Assembly (NCBI GenBank): GCA_045129695.1
Contig: JBGVJZ010000035.1
Coordinates: forward strand, 1-64,000
Direction of reading: 5' to 3'
Source of the DNA: Eshraghiella sp045129695
GTDB lineage: Bacteria; Bacillota; Clostridia; Lachnospirales; Lachnospiraceae
DNA length: 64,000 nucleotides
The position numbers and the translations under genes were made by a program. Shown here in pieces: positions 33,480-41,134 of this stretch. Under the pieces are notes generated by a model. It made no database searches and was not told the origin of the DNA. It saw nothing but the letters and a program-made list of their open reading frames with translations. Positions within the stretch are counted from its first letter, which is position 1. Each line of letters starts with the position of its first letter.

Positions 33480-35960
33480 TTATTCAATTTTGTTATCAAG
33501 ATAGTAATTATAAGCTGCAATTAATTCAGTATTATCATCATTAATGTATTCGTAGCCATAATTCAAATCTCCAACATATTCGTACTGTGGTGACATTTCT
33601 GAATCAAGGAGTGCAAAAAATTCCTCTGCAGTCATAGTTGTGCCGTCATCGTTATAAAAGGTTCTCTCTTCAATAAACAACATATCATCACCTTCTATAG
33701 TTTTGAAAATGTAGGATTCCTGTGTGTCAGCATCTACAAAATACACTTCATTATATGAATAAGCTTCATCTGTTGGTTCATAGTTTTCATCATAGACAGG
33801 ACTATATCTATAATCTATTTCTAAAACCACATAACTGCCATCCGTTGTATCCCTGTATAACCTTGTACAATTATCACCAAATGAATTTACGTCCATATAG
33901 TATACATACTCATTATTTTCATACTTGTACATCATTCCATAAAGATTTCCGAAGGCTGACCCTGTTAGAGCGAGAAATTCCGGTACACCATCACCATTAT
34001 AATCAGAAAATGCCACTGCATCGGCAAAACCGTAATCTTCAACTGCTTTTTTTGCAGCTTCAACTAAGGTCGATTTTAATCCATCGTCCGGTTCTGCGTT
34101 AGGAAGTTCGTATAAAAGCCATGTATTCGACTCATACCATGTCCATTCATGAAAATATGTTACCCCCAAGACACAATCAGCAAATTTCACTTCGGCTAAC
34201 TCTACATCATTATTTTTATCAAAAATAACTGTTGTGTTATCTATTCCTTGAACTATTGTTTTAATACTTTCACCGGTAACTTTATCAATTAATTGGCAAT
34301 ATACCACTCCACCGTATTTATTAAAATCAATATATAAATTAGATTCAATATTTTTAATATCTGCAAGTTCTACAACAACTTTATCGGATGTAACATCAAT
34401 AGTCTCTACCATAGAAGATATTTTACTCTCCTTGATTTCTATTTCGGGATCTTCTAAATCACTTTGAGCAAATAACATAGTCTCGTACATTTCCCCAATC
34501 TTAGCAAACTCTACTCCATCCCATATAGAAGTTTCCGAGGACTCCTCATCAGGAATTTTATACAAAAGACCTAAATAACTTCCATCTTCCGTCCATATGT
34601 TTCCCTTCATAAAAATAGTCTGATAAGATATGTAGAGATAGTATTCTTCTAAATCAAAATCTCTGTCAAACTCTACCTTATTAACATCGTAATCAATTAT
34701 AACATCTTTATATATTTCACCAGTATTTTTATCAATTAACTGACAGTAAAAACTCTGGCTCAAATAAGGCAAATCATAATCAGAAAATAACAATTCCGCA
34801 TCATAAAGATTTATTATTAATTTATCTTTACTTACAGTAATGTTTTCTATACCACCTTTTATACTGCCTCCATAGAAATCAGCTTCTCCATTGAGTTCAA
34901 AAAACTTTTCGCGCATCAACATAGAATACTTCTGTCCACACTCTGCAAACTCCACTCCATCCCATATGGAGCCCTCCATAGTAGCCTCCTCCGTGGTAAC
35001 TTCCTCGGTGGTATCCTCCACAGTAGTCTCCACAACCTTGGTTGGCTCATTGTCCACTTCCTGATTCCTATTATGCATTGCAATTCCAACCCCTGCACCG
35101 ACACCGCCAAGTGTAACTACCGCTGCTGCCGATATTACAATCGCCTTAATCTTCACTGCTGCCACAGCAGTTTTAGCCGCAGTTGCACCAACTGTAGAAG
35201 CCGTAGATGCCACTGTCTGGCTACCAGCCACCGCCCCGGAAGTACCGGCAGTTGCAGCAACCGCCCCGGAAACACCCACACTTGAAAGCACTGCCTCACC
35301 AATTGCAGAACTCACTGTACAAGCCTCGACCTCGTCTGTAAAAAGCAAAAGTAAAAGAGGTGTAACGGCATAAAGCTTGGCACCTTTCTTTTTCTCCAAA
35401 TCAAGGACGGATTCCTTAATTCTTGCTTTTGCTCTAAGAAGGTGTGACTTAACGCTATTTTCCGGAATATTAAGCTCCTTTGCAATTTCGCTCTGCTTCA
35501 TTTCATTATAAAAATATCCCACAACACAAAGCTTCTGCATATCGGAAAGTTCATTTTGAATTATCTCACGAAGAAGGCGTTGCTTTTCCTTGTTTTGCAT
35601 TATTTCCTCAGGAATGATGTTGTCATCATCTGCAAGACCATCAAAGCTTTCGTCTTCGTTAAGCAATGTGTATTTACCCATTTTTTTAATATACTCAAAG
35701 CATTTTCTGGTAGCAATTGTGCCCGACCAGGATAAAAAATGATTAACATTCTGTAACGAATTAATATGCTTACTGATTTCTACATAAGTGTCCTGCATAA
35801 TATCCTGAATCAAATCTTCTTTATTGTCATTACCAGACATTACATTGTTAACGCATACATATATGTATTTGTGTGATTCGTTGTATATGGTGGTAAATGC
35901 TGTTGTATCACCGTTAATATAGTCCTCTATTGCTTTTTTGAGATTTGCTGAAACTTCCAT
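33480..35960 (-). CDS. Membrane-tethered ECF sigma factor with large extracytoplasmic domain
   Basis: 826 residues. Cytoplasmic part: sigma region 2 (~10-95; DIMQDTYVEISKHI) and region 4 (~135-185; HTH SEIAKELNIPENSVKSHLLRA). An Ala/Ser/Val-rich stretch (213-270) leads to one membrane helix (~271-295), then a Thr/Glu linker (304-330). Outside are two tandem copies of an unrecognised ~145-residue domain: 331-471 and 478-619, each starting SIWDGVEFA, carrying a YCQLIDK-x-TGE strand and ending LLY-K/E-IP or LP. A C-terminal part (620-826) has DYNGDGVPEF, a calcium-loop-like motif. No separate anti-sigma gene is present, so release by proteolysis or direct membrane activity is inferred. Last gene of a four-gene operon. 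Confidence 0.85.
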   Translation of the reverse strand: MEVSANLKKAIEDYINGDTTAFTTIYNESHKYIYVCVNNVMSGNDNKEDLIQDIMQDTYVEISKHINSLQNVNHFLSWSGTIATRKCFEYIKKMGKYTLLNEDESFDGLADDDNIIPEEIMQNKEKQRLLREIIQNELSDMQKLCVVGYFYNEMKQSEIAKELNIPENSVKSHLLRAKARIKESVLDLEKKKGAKLYAVTPLLLLLFTDEVEACTVSSAIGEAVLSSVGVSGAVAATAGTSGAVAGSQTVASTASTVGATAAKTAVAAVKIKAIVISAAAVVTLGGVGAGVGIAMHNRNQEVDNEPTKVVETTVEDTTEEVTTEEATMEGSIWDGVEFAECGQKYSMLMREKFFELNGEADFYGGSIKGGIENITVSKDKLIINLYDAELLFSDYDLPYLSQSFYCQLIDKNTGEIYKDVIIDYDVNKVEFDRDFDLEEYYLYISYQTIFMKGNIWTEDGSYLGLLYKIPDEESSETSIWDGVEFAKIGEMYETMLFAQSDLEDPEIEIKESKISSMVETIDVTSDKVVVELADIKNIESNLYIDFNKYGGVVYCQLIDKVTGESIKTIVQGIDNTTVIFDKNNDVELAEVKFADCVLGVTYFHEWTWYESNTWLLYELPNAEPDDGLKSTLVEAAKKAVEDYGFADAVAFSDYNGDGVPEFLALTGSAFGNLYGMMYKYENNEYVYYMDVNSFGDNCTRLYRDTTDGSYVVLEIDYRYSPVYDENYEPTDEAYSYNEVYFVDADTQESYIFKTIEGDDMLFIEERTFYNDDGTTMTAEEFFALLDSEMSPQYEYVGDLNYGYEYINDDNTELIAAYNYYLDNKIE

Positions 35961-35968
35961 ATTTTATC

Positions 35969-37351
35969 CTACTCTATAATTACGTATTTTTTGATATGCT
36001 TCTGCCAGTTCTCTTTTGGCTCAAACTCAAAGCCGCTTGAAAAACTGTAACTGCTGATTCTCCAATTATTGTTTTGCACAAGTTCATTATACTCTTCAAT
36101 AGTAAAATAACACAACTTTTCTTTTTCATCTCCGGGATACAATACATAAATTGCCAAATGACCATCCTCATACATGTAAGCCGGAATACCCTCAGGCGAC
36201 TCTAAAGTCCAGCTTCTGGAGATATCATCATCAGGATGCACTGCCTCAACCCAGCCAAGCTCTGACAAATATTTAAAATTATTGGCATATACATCTGTAA
36301 CTGTGGCAAAATCTGTTTCCGCATCCCATAAAAACATACTATCATTCAAAGATGCTTCACTATGATATCTTGTACTATCTGTTCCATAAAAACCTAAGTA
36401 ATCAGCAATTCTGTATGAAAAAACTTTTCTACAATTATATTCGGTTCTGTAGGTACTTGTACTGGTCATATAATGAATTTCCCCAACCTTATTAATCCAG
36501 TAATAATTACCCTGTTCCTCACTCCATCCAAATTCCACGCCATTATGGGTAAAGCTCGTACCAAAATTATCCTTTATCCACTGATTTTTAGTAGGCATAA
36601 GTTCACCTTTAAGCGAACCAACATAACAAGAGCCATTTCCATCATTGTAAAATCCATTTTCATCTGCAAGTTCATCCATCAAAAGCTTGTCCTCTAATGT
36701 TAATGGCTTAGTTTGCGGTTTAACTGCAGGCTGAGTGGTTGTAATAGTAACCTCCATATCAATAGATGGTCCAACAAAGGAAGTATCCTTAGCATTCCAG
36801 TCAATACTATCAAAATTATCAGCTTTTTTATATTCGTTTAAAATAATTTCTCTGTCACTTTCATCCTTGCCTTCGGACCTCACCATTGCATCTAATATTA
36901 AGCTCCAGTCAATATCTTCATAGTTACCGGCTTCCATAACTTGACCCATTATTGCCCACCAGTCAACATTTGCATAATCAATCTGCTGTAAGGTTGGAGC
37001 CTCTGTTGGTGCTTCTGTTACCGGTTCAGTTGGTGCCTCTGTTTCCGGCTCAGTATCTTCCTCTGTTGCTTCCTCTGTCACCACTTCAGTTTGTTCTTCT
37101 GTTGCTTCTTCTGTTTCCTCTTCGTCATCTGAAACATTGCTGACAATCTCGTCGATTTTATCCCCTAAATCAATGACCGGATTATTTTCCTCTATATTTT
37201 CGGCAAACTTGTCAACTTCCTTTGCAATTTTTTTGCCACCTTCAATAAGCTTAACAACTCCAAATGCTGTTAATCCTATAAGGATAACACCTGCAATAAC
37301 GGAAGCGATAATTATTATTTTTTTCTTATTGTTCTTCGTGTTTTCTTCCAT
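35969..37351 (-). CDS. Membrane-anchored surface protein of the membrane-sigma operon
   Basis: 460 residues, not recognised. A short basic N-terminus and one membrane helix (~11-34) anchor it; a Thr/Glu/Pro linker (about 75-120, repeats of TEAPTE type) projects the rest outside. The C-terminal ~350 residues are hydrophilic with many Trp and Tyr residues and the only Cys residues in GSCYVG, YNCRKV and KLCYF. Start at 37351 behind GGAGTAAA. Spacing to the flanking genes is 3 and 8 bases, so it is co-transcribed with the sigma gene. A ligand-binding or sensory role is inferred from context only. Confidence 0.75.
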   Translation of the reverse strand: MEENTKNNKKKIIIIASVIAGVILIGLTAFGVVKLIEGGKKIAKEVDKFAENIEENNPVIDLGDKIDEIVSNVSDDEEETEEATEEQTEVVTEEATEEDTEPETEAPTEPVTEAPTEAPTLQQIDYANVDWWAIMGQVMEAGNYEDIDWSLILDAMVRSEGKDESDREIILNEYKKADNFDSIDWNAKDTSFVGPSIDMEVTITTTQPAVKPQTKPLTLEDKLLMDELADENGFYNDGNGSCYVGSLKGELMPTKNQWIKDNFGTSFTHNGVEFGWSEEQGNYYWINKVGEIHYMTSTSTYRTEYNCRKVFSYRIADYLGFYGTDSTRYHSEASLNDSMFLWDAETDFATVTDVYANNFKYLSELGWVEAVHPDDDISRSWTLESPEGIPAYMYEDGHLAIYVLYPGDEKEKLCYFTIEEYNELVQNNNWRISSYSFSSGFEFEPKENWQKHIKKYVIIE

Positions 37352-37354
37352 AGT

Positions 37355-38272
37355 TTACTCCTCAATCGGTTCAAAAGGTATAAATTCAGGTATATTCTGA
37401 TTATAAAACCATGCCTCCACAAGTGCAACAGATGGCTGTGCTTTGGCAATTGATAAATAATCGTCTTCTCTTACCAAGCAAATCTTAACAAGTCTATATC
37501 CTGCAATATCTACTGTAAATGTCAATGGATCTGAATATCCGTTAATAGTTTCAGTTGTGTAGATAAGTTCTCCGTCACCATACACTTCTGCATGGAAAAG
37601 ATTAATTTCATCAGTTTCTTCTTGTGGTACTATCATTCCTTCAAAAGTATCATACTCTCCATTTGCGTTATATACAACATATCTGTTATTTTTCCCAACG
37701 TTAGTCTCTGACATTATAGCTTCAAGATACATGTCATATTCTGTACCAAACTTATCCACAAAATAATCATAATCAATAACAGTTATCTTAGGTCCATCCA
37801 TATATTTGCTATCAAAAGGTTCTTCACCTAATAACCATATACTGTTTGAATAGCTTTCGAATTCGGAATAATAAGTTTCTCTTTCAATAGCTAAATAAGC
37901 ATACTCCGGATATTCTATTTTTAATTCTTCAAAAACTTCAAAATATCCGTCCTCATTATTTACATAGTACTCGTCTGCTTTTTTAAGCATTTTGTTAACT
38001 ATCTCAACAACATTTTCAGTCGGTCTTTCTGTTGTTGGTTCTTCTGTCGGTGCCTTAGTAAGAGATTCTGTTTGCGCCTCTTTTGTTGGAGGCTCTGTAG
38101 TTAGCTCCTGTGTAACAATTTCTTCTGTTGTTGCTTCTTCTGTTGCTGCCATAGTTCCACTCATTGCTTGTGCACTATTTTCATTTACTGCAACTCCTTT
38201 TGCTCTAACACATCCTGTAAATGCTGACGCGAATACTATTCCTAATAATCCTAAAACAACTAATTTTTTCAT
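37355..38272 (-). CDS. Lipoprotein with NPCBM-like domain
   Basis: 305 residues. Signal sequence MKKLVVLGLLGIVFASAF followed by lipobox Cys in FTGC (~residue 20). Then a Thr/Glu/Pro linker (~40-85), an unrecognised middle, and from ~195 a region reading YDTFEGMIV ... HAEVYGDGELIYTTETI ... LTFTVDIAGYRLVKICL, the pattern of NPCBM carbohydrate-binding domains. That would make it a glycan-binding partner of the sigma system. The longer frame upstream is rejected because GGAGAAA precedes ATG 38272 and overlaps the previous gene otherwise. 23 bases after the LRR gene. Confidence 0.72.
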   Translation of the reverse strand: MKKLVVLGLLGIVFASAFTGCVRAKGVAVNENSAQAMSGTMAATEEATTEEIVTQELTTEPPTKEAQTESLTKAPTEEPTTERPTENVVEIVNKMLKKADEYYVNNEDGYFEVFEELKIEYPEYAYLAIERETYYSEFESYSNSIWLLGEEPFDSKYMDGPKITVIDYDYFVDKFGTEYDMYLEAIMSETNVGKNNRYVVYNANGEYDTFEGMIVPQEETDEINLFHAEVYGDGELIYTTETINGYSDPLTFTVDIAGYRLVKICLVREDDYLSIAKAQPSVALVEAWFYNQNIPEFIPFEPIEE

Positions 38273-38295
38273 AATCTTTTTCTCCATTTCTAATC

Positions 38296-39441
38296 TTAAT
38301 AAATTTCGTATGTATATCCGTTTTCGATTGCCCACTGCTCTGCATAAGAGTCATATCCAACAGTTAATACTGTATCCTTCGGAAAGGCATTATCACCTAT
38401 TTCTTTAACATTTCTTGGTATTGTTATGCTTTTAAGACTGTCACAATATTCAAATGCATATTCTCCTATTACCTCCAAATCCTTTGGCAGATTAATATAT
38501 GACAACTCCTTACAACCATAAAAAGCTCTTCCCTCAATAATTTCCAAATTTTCTGACAATTCTATCTGTGACAGATTCTCACACTCCCAAAAAGCAGCCC
38601 ATTCGATTTTTTCCACTTTATTAGGAATATCTATTTCATATAAATTCTTACAATCACTAAAAGCAAATTCTCCAATCACTCTTAAGCTTTTTGGTAAATC
38701 CACTTCTTCAAAATCTTCATTATTACATAATCCAATATATTGAATTTCTCTTACACCATTCTCTACTTTAAGTTCTTTAAACTCGCCTTTTCCCCATAAG
38801 GTTTCATCATCATCAAAAAAATGATAAATTCCTAATTCCCTCTCAAGATAAAGAGTGTCATCTTCAATTCTCCACCCCTTATCATCAACAATAACAACAC
38901 TTACAATTACTACCACTAAAGTAACAATGCCATATACAATAGCAGTAATCATACTTATTTTTTTATCATTCGACACAGGCTCTGTTGTAACATCTGCCTC
39001 ATTCTTTACAAGTGCTTTTGTTTCGCAAATTCTTCCAATCACAGTTGATATTAATAACAGCACCGAAGTAACATCTGCCATCCACCATACTTTTGATATC
39101 TCGCAATCATATAAAATTGGAATAATAATACCTGCTCCTGTGAGTGCAATCACAATAATGATACTTACCACTAATGCACCAATAAAAAATTTAAACTTTT
39201 TAGATTTAATAAATGAAAGTATCAACATAATCAAGCCAATCATAATTACGCCAAAACAAGTATATCCATCTACATATATCCTCTTATACTCTGCTATATC
39301 TTTCATTACTTCGACTATACCACCATATGGATTGTATCCACTATTGTACATCCAAGGACCAATATTCATAAGCACTACTATCAGCACCACTAACGCCCTA
39401 TAAAACCACTTTGTCCATTTTAAAATCACTTTACTTTTCAT
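38296..39441 (-). CDS. Polytopic membrane protein with BspA-type leucine-rich repeats
   Basis: 381 residues. Five predicted membrane helices (~13-32, 60-79, 86-109, 120-137, 162-185) place the C-terminal ~190 residues outside the cell. These hold about five BspA/LRR_5 repeats of 23 residues (246-355) with the pattern I-x-LP-x-x-L-x-x-IG-x-x-AF-x-x-C. The start at 39441 (MKSKVIL) has the same GGAGAAAAAGATT leader as the next gene, which hints at duplication of the junction. First gene of the four-gene operon, directly behind an ECF-type promoter. Such repeats usually bind protein or glycan ligands. Confidence 0.82.
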   Translation of the reverse strand: MKSKVILKWTKWFYRALVVLIVVLMNIGPWMYNSGYNPYGGIVEVMKDIAEYKRIYVDGYTCFGVIMIGLIMLILSFIKSKKFKFFIGALVVSIIIVIALTGAGIIIPILYDCEISKVWWMADVTSVLLLISTVIGRICETKALVKNEADVTTEPVSNDKKISMITAIVYGIVTLVVVIVSVVIVDDKGWRIEDDTLYLERELGIYHFFDDDETLWGKGEFKELKVENGVREIQYIGLCNNEDFEEVDLPKSLRVIGEFAFSDCKNLYEIDIPNKVEKIEWAAFWECENLSQIELSENLEIIEGRAFYGCKELSYINLPKDLEVIGEYAFEYCDSLKSITIPRNVKEIGDNAFPKDTVLTVGYDSYAEQWAIENGYTYEIY

Positions 39442-39485
39442 AATCTTTTTCTCCTTCAAATATGTATTTTTTCATCTTATACTCT

Positions 39486-39514
39486 ATAGAGAGCATAAGT
39501 TTTAAAAAGGTTGC
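39486..39514 (-). promoter_or_regulatory. ECF-type promoter of the membrane-sigma operon
   Basis: On the minus strand GCAACC, 17 bases, CTCTAT, preceded by a T-rich run and followed by AGAGTATAAG. It lies 45 bases upstream of the LRR gene. The same core and exactly the same spacing occur at 40213-40241. It fits an ECF promoter (AAC -35 motif) and suggests autoregulation by the last gene of the operon. Confidence 0.65.
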
Positions 39515-39575
39515 ACCTTTTTTGAAAAAATTTTAAAAAAATGTGGAAATTTTTCATGTGCAATATCGCACTAAG

Positions 39576-39902
39576 AAAAAAAAGACTAAGTTTCCCTAGT
39601 CCCCTAATGAAATTTCTCACATGAATAACCCTTAGGAGCAGTGTGCCGCCCCCTTGGGTATATTCTGTGAGAAAACAAGAATAGGGCGTAAGTATGCGTC
39701 CACACTTACACCCCAAAATATATTTGAAGGTCATAAACTAATCTGCAATATATTATTATTTCCTTGTAAATAAGTTGCATTTACTGTAAAATAAATAATG
39801 TGTATCGCAGCCTAGGTCTGTATTGTGTGGTAGCCTATTACCATCCTTGCTCGGCGTAGTTGCAGCTACGTCGAGTGGTACACCATGTATTCTCGAATTC
39901 TC
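39576..39902 (-). ncRNA. Candidate structured RNA ending in an intrinsic terminator
   Basis: Read on the minus strand: a promoter, then hairpin CTCGACGTAG/CTACGCCGAG (39850-39875), small hairpin TGGTA/TACCA (39828-39843), later hairpin with arms 39684-39693 and 39704-39713, a long bulged hairpin (CTCACA arm 39656-39671 with 39616-39631, tip GGGGCGG-CACA-CTGCTCC), and a terminator (stem 39584-39601, T8). Coding frames here are short and overlap the ECF promoter. It could be one ~325-base RNA or two; it matches none of tmRNA, RNase P, 6S or SRP RNA that I could recognise. It might also be an unusual leader upstream of the LRR operon. Confidence 0.45.
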
Positions 39903-39908
39903 ATAGTT

Positions 39909-39937
39909 ATTTTAGCATACACTCATACATATCGCAA
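39909..39937 (-). promoter_or_regulatory. Predicted sigma-A promoter of the RNA candidate
   Basis: On the minus strand TTGCGA, 17 bases, TAAAAT, just past the end of the small OB-like gene and pointing into the structured region. Confidence 0.6.
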
Positions 39938-39961
39938 GATTAGTTTTCCATCAAATCCCAG

Positions 39962-40183
39962 CTACTTAAGTTTAATTCTGCTGTATCTTGTGTATATTTT
40001 ATCGTCTATTATTTTCCCCTCAATTTCAATTTTTTGCCTGCTGGTAACAAAAATATTGTCTTTAATTGCTTGACGATTCTGTGACACAACCGTAAATGTC
40101 CTGTCATTAACATTTACTTTAAATGTGCAGACGCTATCGCTGTAGACAGGTTCAGAAATAACATCGCACACGAGTCTCATCAT
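39962..40183 (-). CDS. Small hypothetical protein, OB-fold/SSB-like pattern
   Basis: 73 residues starting MMRLVCDVISEPVY behind AAGGAGGTGAGG; the longer upstream frame would run through the promoter and is rejected. Strand-rich sequence with FKVNVNDRTFTVV, KDNIFVTSRQKIEIEGKI and YTRYSRIKL, a pattern similar to single-stranded DNA-binding OB folds, but too short for firm assignment. It has its own ECF-type promoter matching that of the membrane-sigma operon, and so is a likely target of that sigma factor. Function unknown. Confidence 0.65.
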   Translation of the reverse strand: MMRLVCDVISEPVYSDSVCTFKVNVNDRTFTVVSQNRQAIKDNIFVTSRQKIEIEGKIIDDKIYTRYSRIKLK

Positions 40184-40212
40184 AAGCCTCACCTCCTTAA
40201 TGCTTCTACTTA

Positions 40213-40241
40213 ATAGAGGGAACAAAGGCAAAAAAGGTTGC
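40213..40241 (-). promoter_or_regulatory. ECF-type promoter of the small OB-like gene
   Basis: On the minus strand GCAACC, 17 bases, CTCTAT, with flanking T-runs and AAGTAGAAGC downstream. The start codon is 30 bases past the -10. Confidence 0.65.
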
Positions 40242-40372
40242 AAAAAAAATAAATGACTTGCTATTTTGCACGCCATTTATAATAAAAACACTATTTCATT
40301 CCATTTAATATTTAGACAATTTTTATTTGGTATATACATAATTCTCTCTGTCAGTCCGGAACATTTCAATAA

Positions 40373-41050
40373 CTACCCCTCAAATCGGTATCCTACACCT
40401 CTTAAAGTAACAAGATACTTTCTGTATTCTCCAAGACTGCTTCTTAACAGCTTAATATGGGTATCAAGAGTTCTGTCATCTCCGTAATAATCATAACCCC
40501 ATACCTCTGTGATAAGCTTCTCTCGGGTAAGTGCAATTCCCCTATTCTTAACCATATAAAACAGAAGCTCATATTCCTTAGGTGTAAGGCTGACCTTTTC
40601 TCCATTTACAGTAACTATTCTTCCTGTAAAATCAACACTCAGACCTTCAACACTGTATATATCATGTGGTTCACTTTCTCTTCTTGCACTTGCGCTCCTA
40701 CTGATTACAGCCTTAATCCTCATCATCAGTTCTCTGGGTGAAAATGGTTTAACAACATAATCATCTATTCCCAGCTCAAAACCATGGATTTTGTCATATT
40801 CCTCGCCTCTTGCAGACAGCATAATTATAGGTATCTGCTTGAGTTTCCTTATTTCACGACAAGTAGTAAATCCATCCATCTCCGGCATCATTACATCCAG
40901 AATTATCAAATCATAATTATTAGCACGTACTTTAATAAGTGCCTGCATTCCGTCCTCAGCCTCATCCACATCATAGCTATCAAACTCTGCATATTTACGA
41001 ATAATAAGACGAATCTTCTCCTCATCATCTACAACTAATATTTTGCTCAT
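40373..41050 (-). CDS. OmpR/PhoB-family response regulator
   Basis: 225 residues. Receiver domain with acidic pair VVDDEE (7-11), phosphoacceptor Asp52 in LIILDVMMPEMDG, Ser79 in MLSARG and Lys101 in VVKPFSPREL; the C-terminal winged helix shows LTPKEYELLFYMVKN, DRTLDTHIKLLRSSLG and TLRGVGYRFEG. The start at 41050 (MSKILVV) follows AAGGAATTG. Its promoter overlaps the thrC terminator. The next gene downstream on its strand is not a kinase; the partner may be the histidine kinase at 31880-33373. Confidence 0.95.
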   Translation of the reverse strand: MSKILVVDDEEKIRLIIRKYAEFDSYDVDEAEDGMQALIKVRANNYDLIILDVMMPEMDGFTTCREIRKLKQIPIIMLSARGEEYDKIHGFELGIDDYVVKPFSPRELMMRIKAVISRSASARRESEPHDIYSVEGLSVDFTGRIVTVNGEKVSLTPKEYELLFYMVKNRGIALTREKLITEVWGYDYYGDDRTLDTHIKLLRSSLGEYRKYLVTLRGVGYRFEG

Positions 41051-41069
41051 ATGTTCAATTCCTTCCACT

Positions 41070-41123
41070 AAAAAAACCGTCACACTCGTTTCCTAGATTA
41101 TACTAAGAATAGAGTGTGACGGT
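41070..41123 (-). terminator. thrC terminator
   Basis: 12-bp perfect stem ACCGTCACACTC / GAGTGTGACGGT (41076-41087 with 41112-41123), large loop, followed on the minus strand by T6. Starts 11 bases past the thrC stop. Confidence 0.82.
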
Positions 41124-41126
41124 CAA
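41097..41126 (-). promoter_or_regulatory. Response regulator promoter embedded in the thrC terminator
   Basis: On the minus strand TTGACC, 18 bases, TATAAT. The -35/spacer lies in one arm of the terminator and the -10 in its loop, so one segment ends thrC transcription and starts the next. Confidence 0.72.
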
Positions 41127-41134
41127 GTCACGTT

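Noticed and set aside
37021..37110. DNA repeat of functional interest
   Set aside because: The TEE/TEAPT repeats are ordinary low-complexity linkers also found in neighbouring surface proteins.
38855..39403. 182-codon plus-strand frame with hydrophobic runs
   Set aside because: Mirror of the membrane helices of the LRR protein; no ribosome site or promoter.
39477..39734. 85-codon minus-strand frame
   Set aside because: It runs through the terminator, the RNA hairpins and the ECF promoter, lacks a ribosome site and its product is not protein-like.
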